From the NCBI GenBank assembly GCA_903924445.1, contig CAIYBQ010000605.1, positions 1 to 8,969 of the forward strand: a DNA stretch of 8,969 bases, in the 5' to 3' direction. Shown here one piece after another: positions 1-6,015 of this stretch. This stretch comes from an uncultured Armatimonadota bacterium (GTDB lineage: Bacteria; Armatimonadota; Armatimonadia; Armatimonadales; Armatimonadaceae). The position numbers were made by a program, and so were the translations under genes. Within the stretch, counting starts at the first letter, position 1; every line of letters begins with the position of its first letter. The notes under the pieces are model-generated. The model did no database searches, was not told where the DNA came from, and worked only from the letters and a program-made list of their open reading frames with translations.

Positions 1-1
1 A

Positions 2-193
2 CTCGTCAGTATCCGAATCCACGGTGTTACGGGTGCTGACATCAATGCGTTTGCGGGCAAGGTTTTGGATGAGAAACGTGCATTTCTGCGCCCGGTGCCA
101 GAGTTTGATGCCTTGCGTATATCAGCGGCTTATTATAATGTTCCGGATGACTATGAGCGCCTTTGGGACCTCCTGGCGGAATTGAAAGGTTAG
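2..193 (+). CDS. Class V aminotransferase / cysteine desulfurase-like enzyme, C-terminal part only
   Basis: The first frame open from the window edge encodes 63 residues ending in TAG at 191-193; the start lies upstream of the window. The segment reads like the C-terminal small domain of fold-type I PLP enzymes of aminotransferase class V (isopenicillin N epimerase / cysteine desulfurase group). The key stretch is LRISAAYYNVPDDYERLW, matching the family pattern of an Arg-Ile-Ser strand, a Tyr-Asn turn, then an acidic helix that pairs with the large domain. The Arg in this strand usually contacts the substrate carboxylate. The catalytic lysine lies upstream and cannot be seen, so the exact substrate is unknown. 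The next gene begins four bases after this stop, so the two are probably co-transcribed. Confidence 0.72.
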   Translation, partial: LVSIRIHGVTGADINAFAGKVLDEKRAFLRPVPEFDALRISAAYYNVPDDYERLWDLLAELKG

Positions 194-197
194 TGCA

Positions 198-1076
198 ATG
201 CAGCTGTATTTTCTGAAAGTTGCTGGTCAGCTAAATGGCCCATTCACACTTGCACAGCTACGTACGATGATTGCAAGCGGTGCGATTAATCGTGAGTCGA
301 TACTGGTGGATGAGTACACAAAGCGGGAAGTGGAAGCCGGGGACATCGTGGCTCTCTTTGAGGATGCCGTTGATGTGATGAAGCACGAGGCTGACCTCGA
401 AGAGGCTTCTGCCATCATGGCGGCACAGACGGCTGTCAATGACCCGGCGTATGAAGCCCTTCGCAATGCCGACATGCCAGCCTCCAGTATGTCCTATCCG
501 CTTGCAATCAACTTCAAGTTGGTTTCATGGACGCAGGACATCCGAATGACCGATGCCACAGGACGCAGTGTAGGCTTTGTTCATCAGAAAGCGCTAAAGC
601 TTCGTGAGCAAATCGAAGTTTTCTCGGATGAGTCCCGAGGACGCCTGATGTACACCATCCAGGCAGATAACATCCTTGATTTTTCTGGCCGCTACCGCTT
701 CAAAGGTGCGATGGGCACAGACTTCGGCTGCATCCGACGTCACGGTCTAGTGTCGCTTTGGAAGGCACACTACACCATAGAGGATCCATCCGGGCGAGAA
801 CTGTTCACCATCCGAGAGGCTAATCCATGGGTGAAGGTCTTCGATTCGCTGCTCTCAGAAGTACCGATTCTTGGAATGTTCACCGGGTATTTGTTTCACC
901 CAGCGTACGATGTTGTAGATGCAATGGGGAACCATGTGATGCAGCTTGCTAAGCAGCCAAGCTTCTTCGAACGAAGCTATTCTGTTTCGTCACTCGGAAG
1001 AGTGTCTGCAGACGATGAAGTCCGAGTTTTGCTCGGACTTATGATGATGATTTTGCTGGAGAGAAGTCGTGGCTAA
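198..1076 (+). CDS. GYF_2 (DUF4339) plus LURP-one/scramblase-like protein
   Basis: The protein has 292 residues. Residues 3-38 resemble the GYF_2 (DUF4339) module, with an aromatic start, a Gly-Pro-Phe at 14-16 and a Leu-rich helix; this module is thought to bind proline-rich or partner proteins. A linker of about 60 residues, acidic and Ala-rich, leads to residues 100-268, which look like the LURP-one / Tubby C-terminal / phospholipid-scramblase-like beta barrel: repeated strands of the type ITDATGRSVGFVHQKAL and YTIEDPSGRELFTI. The tail (277-292) is a short hydrophobic Leu/Met run ending in ERSRG, common at the end of such bacterial proteins. There is no signal peptide. The ATG at 198 is preceded by GAAAGG about 8 bases upstream. 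The biochemical role of bacterial members is not established; membrane or lipid association is inference. The stop overlaps the stop of the convergent gene by 4 bases. Confidence 0.75.
   Translation: MQLYFLKVAGQLNGPFTLAQLRTMIASGAINRESILVDEYTKREVEAGDIVALFEDAVDVMKHEADLEEASAIMAAQTAVNDPAYEALRNADMPASSMSYPLAINFKLVSWTQDIRMTDATGRSVGFVHQKALKLREQIEVFSDESRGRLMYTIQADNILDFSGRYRFKGAMGTDFGCIRRHGLVSLWKAHYTIEDPSGRELFTIREANPWVKVFDSLLSEVPILGMFTGYLFHPAYDVVDAMGNHVMQLAKQPSFFERSYSVSSLGRVSADDEVRVLLGLMMMILLERSRG
1018..1040. terminator. Perfect 9-bp hairpin near the convergent gene ends
   Basis: AAGTCCGAG (1018-1026) and CTCGGACTT (1032-1040) are exact inverted copies around a TTTTG loop. The hairpin lies inside the last codons of the LURP-like gene and about 33 bases past the stop of the minus-strand PEP-CTERM gene, where a terminator for the patA/PEP-CTERM transcript would be expected. 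No T-run follows it on either strand, so it is not a classical intrinsic terminator. It may stabilise 3' ends, help Rho-independent pausing, or be a coincidence of coding. Confidence 0.35.
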
Positions 1077-1585
1077 GGGCGACGCTTGCGCAGCTTGACA
1101 AAGCCCAGCGCTCCTAGTCCTAGCATCGTCAACGCCATCGTTCCTGGCTCGGGTATCGCCAAGGTGCCCGGGCCGGTTGTGTAACAAAGCACAGCCGAAC
1201 CATCAAAAGCAACCTTGGTTTCTGGATTCGCTACGTAGTTTTGATTCAGCTTGAATGAAAAGACCTTGGACTCATCCTTGTCAATGTTTCCATTAAAGCG
1301 GATGCCCGTAAGGAGATTCTCGCCGGATTTTTCGACGTATGACACATTGGATGCGCCATTAATCGAACCTGCGACCAGAGAGTCGTAAACCGGTCTGTCC
1401 ACGCCTAAGATCCAGTAGTTCAGGTCCTGATACTCGCGAGCATAGACTTTGTAGACCCACAAATAGGTGCCATCGGTCTGTTGCTCACCAGCTGCCACAT
1501 TTAGGATGGACTGCGCCATCAACGGCGATGCTGAAACAGACAAAAGCGTCATACATACGGAGGCAAACACGATTGACTTGTTCAT
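1073..1585 (-). CDS. Small PEP-CTERM exported protein
   Basis: The protein has 170 residues. Residues 1-25 form a signal peptide (Lys near the start, hydrophobic core, probable cleavage after SPLMA). The mature part is beta-rich, with a segment around 90-135 (ENLLTGIRFNGNIDKDESKV, then a strand ending in an AVLCYTTGPG stretch) that resembles small extracellular beta-sandwich domains. The C-terminus is a textbook PEP-CTERM signal: IPEPGTMA at 144-151, a hydrophobic helix to about 163, then KLRKRRP. In this system an exosortase (EpsH/XrtA type) cuts at the PEP signal and the protein is released or attached at the surface, often in bacteria making exopolysaccharide; no exosortase gene is in this window. 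The start follows the patA stop by two bases, with GGAG about 10 bases upstream, so translation is probably coupled to patA. The precise function is unknown. Confidence 0.85.
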   Translation of the reverse strand: MNKSIVFASVCMTLLSVSASPLMAQSILNVAAGEQQTDGTYLWVYKVYAREYQDLNYWILGVDRPVYDSLVAGSINGASNVSYVEKSGENLLTGIRFNGNIDKDESKVFSFKLNQNYVANPETKVAFDGSAVLCYTTGPGTLAIPEPGTMALTMLGLGALGFVKLRKRRP

Positions 1586-1587
1586 GG

Positions 1588-2859
1588 TTACACGACTCCA
1601 AATTCTTCGAGCATCTGCTGGACGTCCAAAATGGCATCACGGAAGACGCATACAACTTGGTCAATCTGGCTATCAGAGATAATAAGCGGAGGTTCAAAAC
1701 GCATCACTTCAGGGTTGTTTAAAGTATACGCAGCAACCACTCCGCCCTTAACTAAGCTACCAATGACCAGCTTACCAACATCGGCGTCTGCAAATTCCAC
1801 GCCAATCATCAGTCCGCGTCCACGTACATCCACGAGAATTCCAGGGAAGTCGACCTGAACGCTTCTCAGACCTGACATTAACCGTTCGCCGGCAACCTCT
1901 GCTCGTGTAACAAGATCATCACGTTGAATGATTTCCAATGCCTTCAGTGCAGCGATACACGCCGCTTGATTACCACCAAATGTGCTTGTGTGGAGATAGG
2001 GATTTACCGTGAAGACCTTATCCCAGACATCCTTGGTACCGACAATCGCACCGATTGGCATCACCCCGCCGCCCAGAGCCTTTGCAAGTGTCAAAATATC
2101 GGGGGTTACCCCTGAGTGTTCACAGGCAAAGAGACGCCCGGTACGGCCAAGACCTGTCTGAACTTCATCCAGAATGAGAAGGGCCCCATGCCGGTCACAT
2201 AGCTCGCGGACTGCTTTGATATAGCCATCCGGGGCTACAAAAATGCCATTCTCACCCTGAATCGGCTCTAGAATCACCGCGGCAATGGTGTGATCCATTG
2301 CAGCTTCCATCGCAGCAATATCGCCAAATGGAACAAAGTTGAACGTCTCTAGGAGCGGCCGGAATGGATCTTTGTACTTATCGCGCCCGGATGCACTGAG
2401 CGCTCCCAGCGTCTTGCCATGGTACGAGCCATGGGTACTGATGAACGCCGGCCTTCCGGTTGCCATACGGGCAAACTTGAGCGCACCTTCAACGGCCTCT
2501 GCACCCGAGTTGCAGAAAAACGAGTATTGGAGATTACCCGGCGTCAGATGCGCCAGCTGCTCAGCAAGGTCCGCAAGTGGCTTGTTTAGGAACGTCTTGG
2601 ATGACAAGGGAAGCTGCCGCAGCTGCGCATAGACGGCATCTACGATTTCTTCATTTGCATGACCGAGGGAGAAGACACCGTAGCCTCCGAGGCAATCGAT
2701 GTAGTCATTCCCCTCAATATCAGAAATGATCGCGCCGTTACCGGTATGTTCAACCCGGTCAAAGCCAGCCAGGCGAAGGAGGTTTAAAGCCGTTGGATTG
2801 ACGTAGTCCTGATACTTCCGGGCAACATCTGCAGTGATGGCTTCTGGTGTTGTATCCAT
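1588..2859 (-). CDS. patA: Class III aminotransferase, putrescine aminotransferase (PatA)-like
   Basis: The protein has 423 residues from the ATG at 2859. It is a fold-type I, class III PLP aminotransferase. Visible landmarks are FFCNSGAEAVEGALKFAR (114-131, phosphate binding), the SYHGKT loop (145-150), LILDEVQTGLGRTG (228-241, with Asp231 contacting the pyridine nitrogen), and the Schiff-base Lys260 in LAKALGGGVMPIG. Compared from memory with E. coli putrescine aminotransferase, it shares long blocks such as YIDCLGG, SFFCNSG, LGALSA, AVILEPIQGE, FACEH and a TLNN near the end. It therefore probably moves the amino group of putrescine or a related diamine to 2-oxoglutarate; acetylornithine or other omega-amino donors cannot be excluded. 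An in-frame upstream start at 2922 would reach into rlmH and adds a segment unlike the family. The chosen ATG has no Shine-Dalgarno sequence but a TACACT box six bases before it. Confidence 0.88.
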   Translation of the reverse strand: MDTTPEAITADVARKYQDYVNPTALNLLRLAGFDRVEHTGNGAIISDIEGNDYIDCLGGYGVFSLGHANEEIVDAVYAQLRQLPLSSKTFLNKPLADLAEQLAHLTPGNLQYSFFCNSGAEAVEGALKFARMATGRPAFISTHGSYHGKTLGALSASGRDKYKDPFRPLLETFNFVPFGDIAAMEAAMDHTIAAVILEPIQGENGIFVAPDGYIKAVRELCDRHGALLILDEVQTGLGRTGRLFACEHSGVTPDILTLAKALGGGVMPIGAIVGTKDVWDKVFTVNPYLHTSTFGGNQAACIAALKALEIIQRDDLVTRAEVAGERLMSGLRSVQVDFPGILVDVRGRGLMIGVEFADADVGKLVIGSLVKGGVVAAYTLNNPEVMRFEPPLIISDSQIDQVVCVFRDAILDVQQMLEEFGVV

Positions 2860-2865
2860 GAGAAA

Positions 2866-2871
2866 AGTGTA
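2866..2871 (-). promoter_or_regulatory. Probable -10 box for leaderless patA
   Basis: Read on the minus strand, TACACT is followed by six bases (TTTCTC) and the patA ATG. This is the spacing expected when transcription starts at or next to the start codon. There is no Shine-Dalgarno sequence in between. No good -35 hexamer is visible about 17 bases upstream, so the call rests on the -10 match and spacing. Confidence 0.45.
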
Positions 2872-2898
2872 CCACCGGAGGGCATCCGGGCTATGTGG

Positions 2899-2904
2899 TA
2901 GGTT
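2899..2904 (+). promoter_or_regulatory. TAGGTT box before rlmH (-10 or Shine-Dalgarno-like)
   Basis: TAGGTT lies five bases before the rlmH ATG at 2910, fitting a -10 box of a leaderless gene. The same bases contain GTAGGT, one mismatch from GGAGGT and spaced six bases from the ATG, so they could instead be a ribosome binding site. The sequence alone does not decide between them. Confidence 0.3.
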
Positions 2905-2909
2905 ATGCC

Positions 2910-3401
2910 ATGCGACCAACAATTCGGGTTATTGCCGTCGGAAAATTGAAGGAAACATTCTTCAAGGATGCCTGCGGCGACTACGCAACCCGCCTGGCAA
3001 ATCTGGTTTCCAAGTTTGAGTTAGTCGAAGTCACCGATGAGCCAACGCCCGATGGGGCATCAGCTGCAGATGAGGCATCGATACGCCAGCGCGAAGGTGT
3101 GCGTATCTTGGCAAAAGTCGGTGAGCGCGACTATGTGATTGCCTGTGACCTCGCTGGTAAACAGCTGGAGAGTCCTGATTTTGCACAACACCTCATGGAT
3201 GCCGCGACATTTCACAGCGCCAGCACCTTTACGATTGTAATCGGTGGTTCACTCGGCCTCGATCATGCCGTGTTCGAACGCAGCAACTTCCGGTGGTGCT
3301 TTGGAAAGCTCACGCTGCCTCATCAGCTTGCGCGCGTCATCGCACTTGAACAGACCTATCGGGCATTCAAGATTCTCCGCGGAGAGCCGTATCACAAGTG
3401 A
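2910..3401 (+). CDS. rlmH: 23S rRNA (pseudouridine1915-N3)-methyltransferase RlmH
   Basis: The protein has 163 residues, close to the usual length of about 155-160. RlmH is a small dimeric SPOUT methyltransferase that uses S-adenosylmethionine to methylate N3 of pseudouridine 1915 in helix 69 of 23S rRNA, acting on the assembled 70S ribosome. The N-terminus IRVIAVGKLKE (5-15) is typical. The SAM-binding trefoil knot shows FTIVIGGSLGLD (107-118) and TLPHQLARVIALEQTYRAFK (135-154), and the protein ends in the conserved GEPYHK. A GTG at 2895 in the same frame would add five residues, but the ATG at 2910 matches the family start. The gene diverges from patA with 50 bases between start codons and ends three bases from the stop of the convergent serine hydrolase. 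Confidence 0.95.
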   Translation: MRPTIRVIAVGKLKETFFKDACGDYATRLANLVSKFELVEVTDEPTPDGASAADEASIRQREGVRILAKVGERDYVIACDLAGKQLESPDFAQHLMDAATFHSASTFTIVIGGSLGLDHAVFERSNFRWCFGKLTLPHQLARVIALEQTYRAFKILRGEPYHK

Positions 3402-3404
3402 TGT

Positions 3405-4520
3405 CTAGTCTGTCCGCGCGCGGCTGATGGCTGCATGGAGGCGCCTCCTGACAGCCGTTACCTTTGCTGGAGGTTTGGCATGGACGCCATTGGTGAGCAG
3501 GACGACAAAGAGGTCGTTCGCAGGATCCAGCCAAATACTGGTTCCAGTAAAACCTGTATGACCATAGCTGCCGACGGTGAGCTCCCCGCGCACGTTGTAA
3601 TCGCTGGCAATGTCAACACCAAAGCCGCGCTCTTCGCCACTAAACGGACTCTGCGGCGATGTCATCCGCGCAACCGTTGCTCTCCGCATGACCCTAACAC
3701 CATCAACCATTCCACCGCCGAGCATCATTCTGCACCACTTGCTGACATCGTTTATGGTACTAAACAACCCGGCGTGCCCTGCAACCCCGCCCAGCGCAAG
3801 TGCCGTCGGGTCGTGAACAAAACCTTGACTTTTCGGAGCATTGTTGTCTGCTGCCGTGCTAGCACAGCGGCTATGCTTTTCCTTCGGCAGATTGAAACCC
3901 GTATCGGACATCCCAAGCGGATTGAAGATGTTGTCACTACAGAACCGGTCCAGCGTTTGCCCTGTGATGGCGGTGACGACAGCACCCAGCGTGATGAACG
4001 AAAAATCCGAATAAAGAAACTTCGTCCCAAGCGGGTACATCACTCTTGATTTCGCAATATCATCGACAATCTGCCCAAGGGACACCTGCTTGCCACGGTA
4101 GTTGCCGCCGGCTGGGAAGCCCGCACAGTGTGTCAGTAAATGTCGGATGGTGATTTTGCCACGATCCGCGAAGCCTGGAACCTCAGCCTGGCGGGCAAAT
4201 GCAGGAAGGATGCGACACACTTCAGTTTCCGGACTGAGCTTGCCACGTTCGAAGAGAATATTGATGGCTGTTGCTGTTGCTATGACTTTCGTCACCGATG
4301 CCATGTCGAAAATTGTATTGACATCCGCTGCGATCGGCAGAGGACGCGCAACTTTATTGCCGAGTGCCAAAGCGATGGCACACTGATCGTGCCTGTAAAT
4401 CGAGATCGCAGCGCAGGGTATTTCTCCGGTGATTACCGGGCGCCTTACGTGATCTACAGCAATGTCGAGGAGACGGTCATCAAAGCCAGTTGGCTTGTCA
4501 TGCAGCGATGGTCTTTCCAT
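3405..4520 (-). CDS. Beta-lactamase-fold serine hydrolase (class C / penicillin-binding protein-like)
   Basis: The protein has 371 residues from the ATG at 4520. It belongs to the beta-lactamase class C / DD-peptidase / esterase family. Seen motifs are the nucleophile motif SVTK (Ser75, Lys78), the second motif YSD (Tyr170 to Asp172, where the family has YxN or YSD) and the third motif HTG (321-323, in place of KTG). GGVAGHAGLFST (244-255) and a closing strand ending LLTNGVHAKP are common in family members annotated only as serine hydrolases. Such enzymes act on peptidoglycan peptides, esters or beta-lactams; the substrate cannot be read from sequence. No signal peptide is visible, which argues for a cytoplasmic enzyme unless the start is wrong. 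In-frame starts also exist at 4529 and 4571; 4520 is preferred because TACAAT lies seven bases upstream. The gene overlaps the 3' end of the kinase gene by 23 bases. Confidence 0.82.
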   Translation of the reverse strand: MERPSLHDKPTGFDDRLLDIAVDHVRRPVITGEIPCAAISIYRHDQCAIALALGNKVARPLPIAADVNTIFDMASVTKVIATATAINILFERGKLSPETEVCRILPAFARQAEVPGFADRGKITIRHLLTHCAGFPAGGNYRGKQVSLGQIVDDIAKSRVMYPLGTKFLYSDFSFITLGAVVTAITGQTLDRFCSDNIFNPLGMSDTGFNLPKEKHSRCASTAADNNAPKSQGFVHDPTALALGGVAGHAGLFSTINDVSKWCRMMLGGGMVDGVRVMRRATVARMTSPQSPFSGEERGFGVDIASDYNVRGELTVGSYGHTGFTGTSIWLDPANDLFVVLLTNGVHAKPPAKVTAVRRRLHAAISRARTD

Positions 4521-5877
4521 GTGCAACATTGTACGCGGGGAGCTGCACTGTGAACACTGAGCCACGTCCAAGGCGTGACTTCACAGAGACGTTGCCATGA
4601 TGTTCTCTGACCACACGCCCCACAATGGATGTCCCAAGTCCCGTGCCACCATGTTTTGTTGAAATCACTTCATCGGTGAATAGCTTGCTTCGGGTTTCTT
4701 CGGTCATTCCATGCCCTGTGTCCGTGATGCTAATCTCTACCATAGATGGATTGTGAATGCTGTTACACGCAGTAATCGAGACGGTACCGCCATCTGGTGT
4801 AGCCTGGAGCGCGTTGTTTACAAGGTTATAGAGCGCATCATACATTTGGTCTTTGTCATGAGAGACCGGATAGGTTGATGCATCGACATGGCAGTAGAGG
4901 TCTATGCCGCGGCTCTTTGCGTAGCGTCCAAGGGTCTTTTGCACCTGTTGAATAATCCCCAGAATGGAATCCGCTTCCAAAATAGGCTCTGGCAGGCGTC
5001 CCTTGACCATCCCGGCAATGTACTCCGTACGGCGCCGCACACGCTCAGCACTGGTGACAACATCTTCAAGGATCCAGCCTGCAGCATCTTTTGCGTTGTG
5101 GATGGCTGCGTCAAGCTGCTTACGACAAGGCGGGTTATCACTCTCTATAAGGGCATTTAGGTCATGCATCAAGCCCAAAACCAACGACTGTGCTGTCAGT
5201 GCACCACTTTCGATGGGGGTCATTAGATTTTTGATATCGTGTGCGATTTCTCCAACCCGGTGTCCAATTTGTGCATCCCGTGACTGCGCGGCCAAGCGAA
5301 TCCGCTCGATGCCGAGGGCAGCATGTGTACATAAAACTTCTAGAACGGATAAGTCACGCTGCGTAAAGGGGGCCTGACCATTTAGAACCTGCAGCACACC
5401 GACAGGCCGTCCGCCCGGTGCACACAACGGAATGGTTATCGTCGAACGTGTCTGGAAACCCGTACGGTTGTCCGTATCCGGGTCAAAATCACTGCGCATC
5501 CGTAGGTTGTCATCGAGTATCGGCAGTCCAGTCTGAAACACATGGCCGGCGATGCCTCTGTCCTCTGGAATGCCGGTTCCGGTCAGCGGTCCGGATGCAT
5601 CTCCGACGACTGCCGCAAACACAAGCTTTCGGCTGCCAGGATTGTGAAGGAAAATGCTACCGGCATCCGCGTGGACGACACGTACGGCAATATCCAAGAC
5701 GCGCTCGGTGAGCTCTTCCATGTTGGAGGATTGCATCGCCGCCAACGATGTGCGTCGTAACGCATTGAACTGCCGGTCGCGTACCAGACATTCATTCTGG
5801 AGACGCTGCAGCTCGTCCCGTAGCGTTACATTTTCATCAGTCATCTGGTTGCTCTTTTGAATTCCTGTCCACACCAT
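4498..5877 (-). CDS. Cytosolic GAF-domain sensor histidine kinase
   Basis: The protein has 459 residues. Residues 15-45 look like a short coiled coil; residues 50-190 form a GAF domain (VVHADAGSIFLHNPGSRKLV, GIAGHVFQTGLPILDDN, PVGVLQVLN), which usually binds a small ligand or chromophore. The kinase core has the phospho-acceptor His213 in GEIAHDIKNLMTPI, then an N box (YNLVNNALQATPDGG, 350-364), a G1 box (DTGHGM, 386-391) and a G2 box (HGGTGLGTSIV, 409-419) for ATP binding. There is no membrane segment or signal peptide, so it senses an internal signal. No response regulator lies beside it, so the partner is elsewhere. The start at 5877 is supported by AGGAG seven bases upstream; a second in-frame ATG at 5844 would only shorten the N-terminus. 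Its 3' end overlaps the serine hydrolase gene. Confidence 0.9.
   Translation of the reverse strand: MVWTGIQKSNQMTDENVTLRDELQRLQNECLVRDRQFNALRRTSLAAMQSSNMEELTERVLDIAVRVVHADAGSIFLHNPGSRKLVFAAVVGDASGPLTGTGIPEDRGIAGHVFQTGLPILDDNLRMRSDFDPDTDNRTGFQTRSTITIPLCAPGGRPVGVLQVLNGQAPFTQRDLSVLEVLCTHAALGIERIRLAAQSRDAQIGHRVGEIAHDIKNLMTPIESGALTAQSLVLGLMHDLNALIESDNPPCRKQLDAAIHNAKDAAGWILEDVVTSAERVRRRTEYIAGMVKGRLPEPILEADSILGIIQQVQKTLGRYAKSRGIDLYCHVDASTYPVSHDKDQMYDALYNLVNNALQATPDGGTVSITACNSIHNPSMVEISITDTGHGMTEETRSKLFTDEVISTKHGGTGLGTSIVGRVVREHHGNVSVKSRLGRGSVFTVQLPAYNVAHGKTIAA
4528..4533 (-). promoter_or_regulatory. Probable -10 box (TACAAT) inside the kinase gene end
   Basis: On the minus strand TACAAT, one base from the TATAAT consensus, is followed by seven bases and the ATG of the serine hydrolase. 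This would give a leaderless transcript separate from the kinase message. The best -35 candidate about 17 bases upstream is TGTTCA, a poor match. No Shine-Dalgarno sequence precedes this start. Confidence 0.45.
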
Positions 5878-5884
5878 CGTTAGA

Positions 5885-5889
5885 CTCCT
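5885..5889 (-). promoter_or_regulatory. Ribosome binding site for the GAF histidine kinase
   Basis: AGGAG on the minus strand, seven bases before the ATG at 5877. It decides in favour of that start over the internal ATG at 5844. Confidence 0.7.
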
Positions 5890-5923
5890 GCATCAAATGT
5901 CGGCATAAATACAGTTCATCAAT

Positions 5924-5928
5924 AGGAG
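5924..5928 (+). promoter_or_regulatory. Ribosome binding site of the pdxS leader ORF
   Basis: AGGAG lies six bases before the ATG at 5935. It is the strongest Shine-Dalgarno sequence on the plus strand here and is about 80 bases too far upstream to serve pdxS directly. Confidence 0.5.
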
Positions 5929-5934
5929 TATTGA

Positions 5935-6015
5935 ATGGGTGCGAACAGACGGGTACACTTCCATCAAGCGCACTCAGCGCATCAAAATGGGACGGAAAAA
6001 GTAGGTTATGTCTAA
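5935..6015 (+). CDS. Possible 26-residue leader peptide upstream of pdxS
   Basis: A short ORF begins with ATG at 5935 behind a well-placed AGGAG and ends at TAA 6013-6015. Its peptide is [13 protein letters not shown] followed by [13 protein letters not shown], with four histidines and no signal peptide or membrane segment. It overlaps the pdxS start by eight bases, in a different frame, so ribosomes ending here could restart at the pdxS ATG (6008). That would explain why pdxS has no properly spaced ribosome binding site of its own. I do not recognise the peptide; it could equally be untranslated leader with a chance ORF. Confidence 0.35.
   Translation: MGANRRVHFHQAHSAHQNGTEKVGYV

Larger units (their letters stand above)
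5878..6007. other. Divergent intergenic region between the kinase and pdxS
   Basis: This 130-base stretch is the longest without a long gene. It must hold the promoters for the minus-strand kinase operon and the plus-strand pdx operon. It contains the kinase ribosome binding site, a second AGGAG on the plus strand (5924-5928) and a 26-codon ORF. An A/T-rich patch around 5904-5913 (CATAAATACA on the plus strand, TGTATTTATG on the minus) is the best -10 candidate for either direction, but no convincing -35 hexamer accompanies it. I see no clear operator or riboswitch. Confidence 0.4.

Noticed and set aside
3374..3385. Palindrome TCTCCGCGGAGA at the end of rlmH as terminator
   Set aside because: It has no loop of usable size and no T-run; it fits normal coding sequence.
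3391..3402. Palindrome ATCACAAGTGAT across the rlmH stop as an operator
   Set aside because: It sits at a gene end between convergent genes and not at a promoter; a single short palindrome is weak evidence.
3435..4049. A 204-codon plus-strand ORF opposite the serine hydrolase
   Set aside because: It lies wholly antisense to a gene with clear catalytic motifs, has Cys/Arg/His-rich low-quality composition and shows no recognisable domain.
4140..4553. A 137-codon plus-strand ORF covering the kinase/hydrolase junction
   Set aside because: It is antisense to two supported genes, with no domain and no ribosome site.
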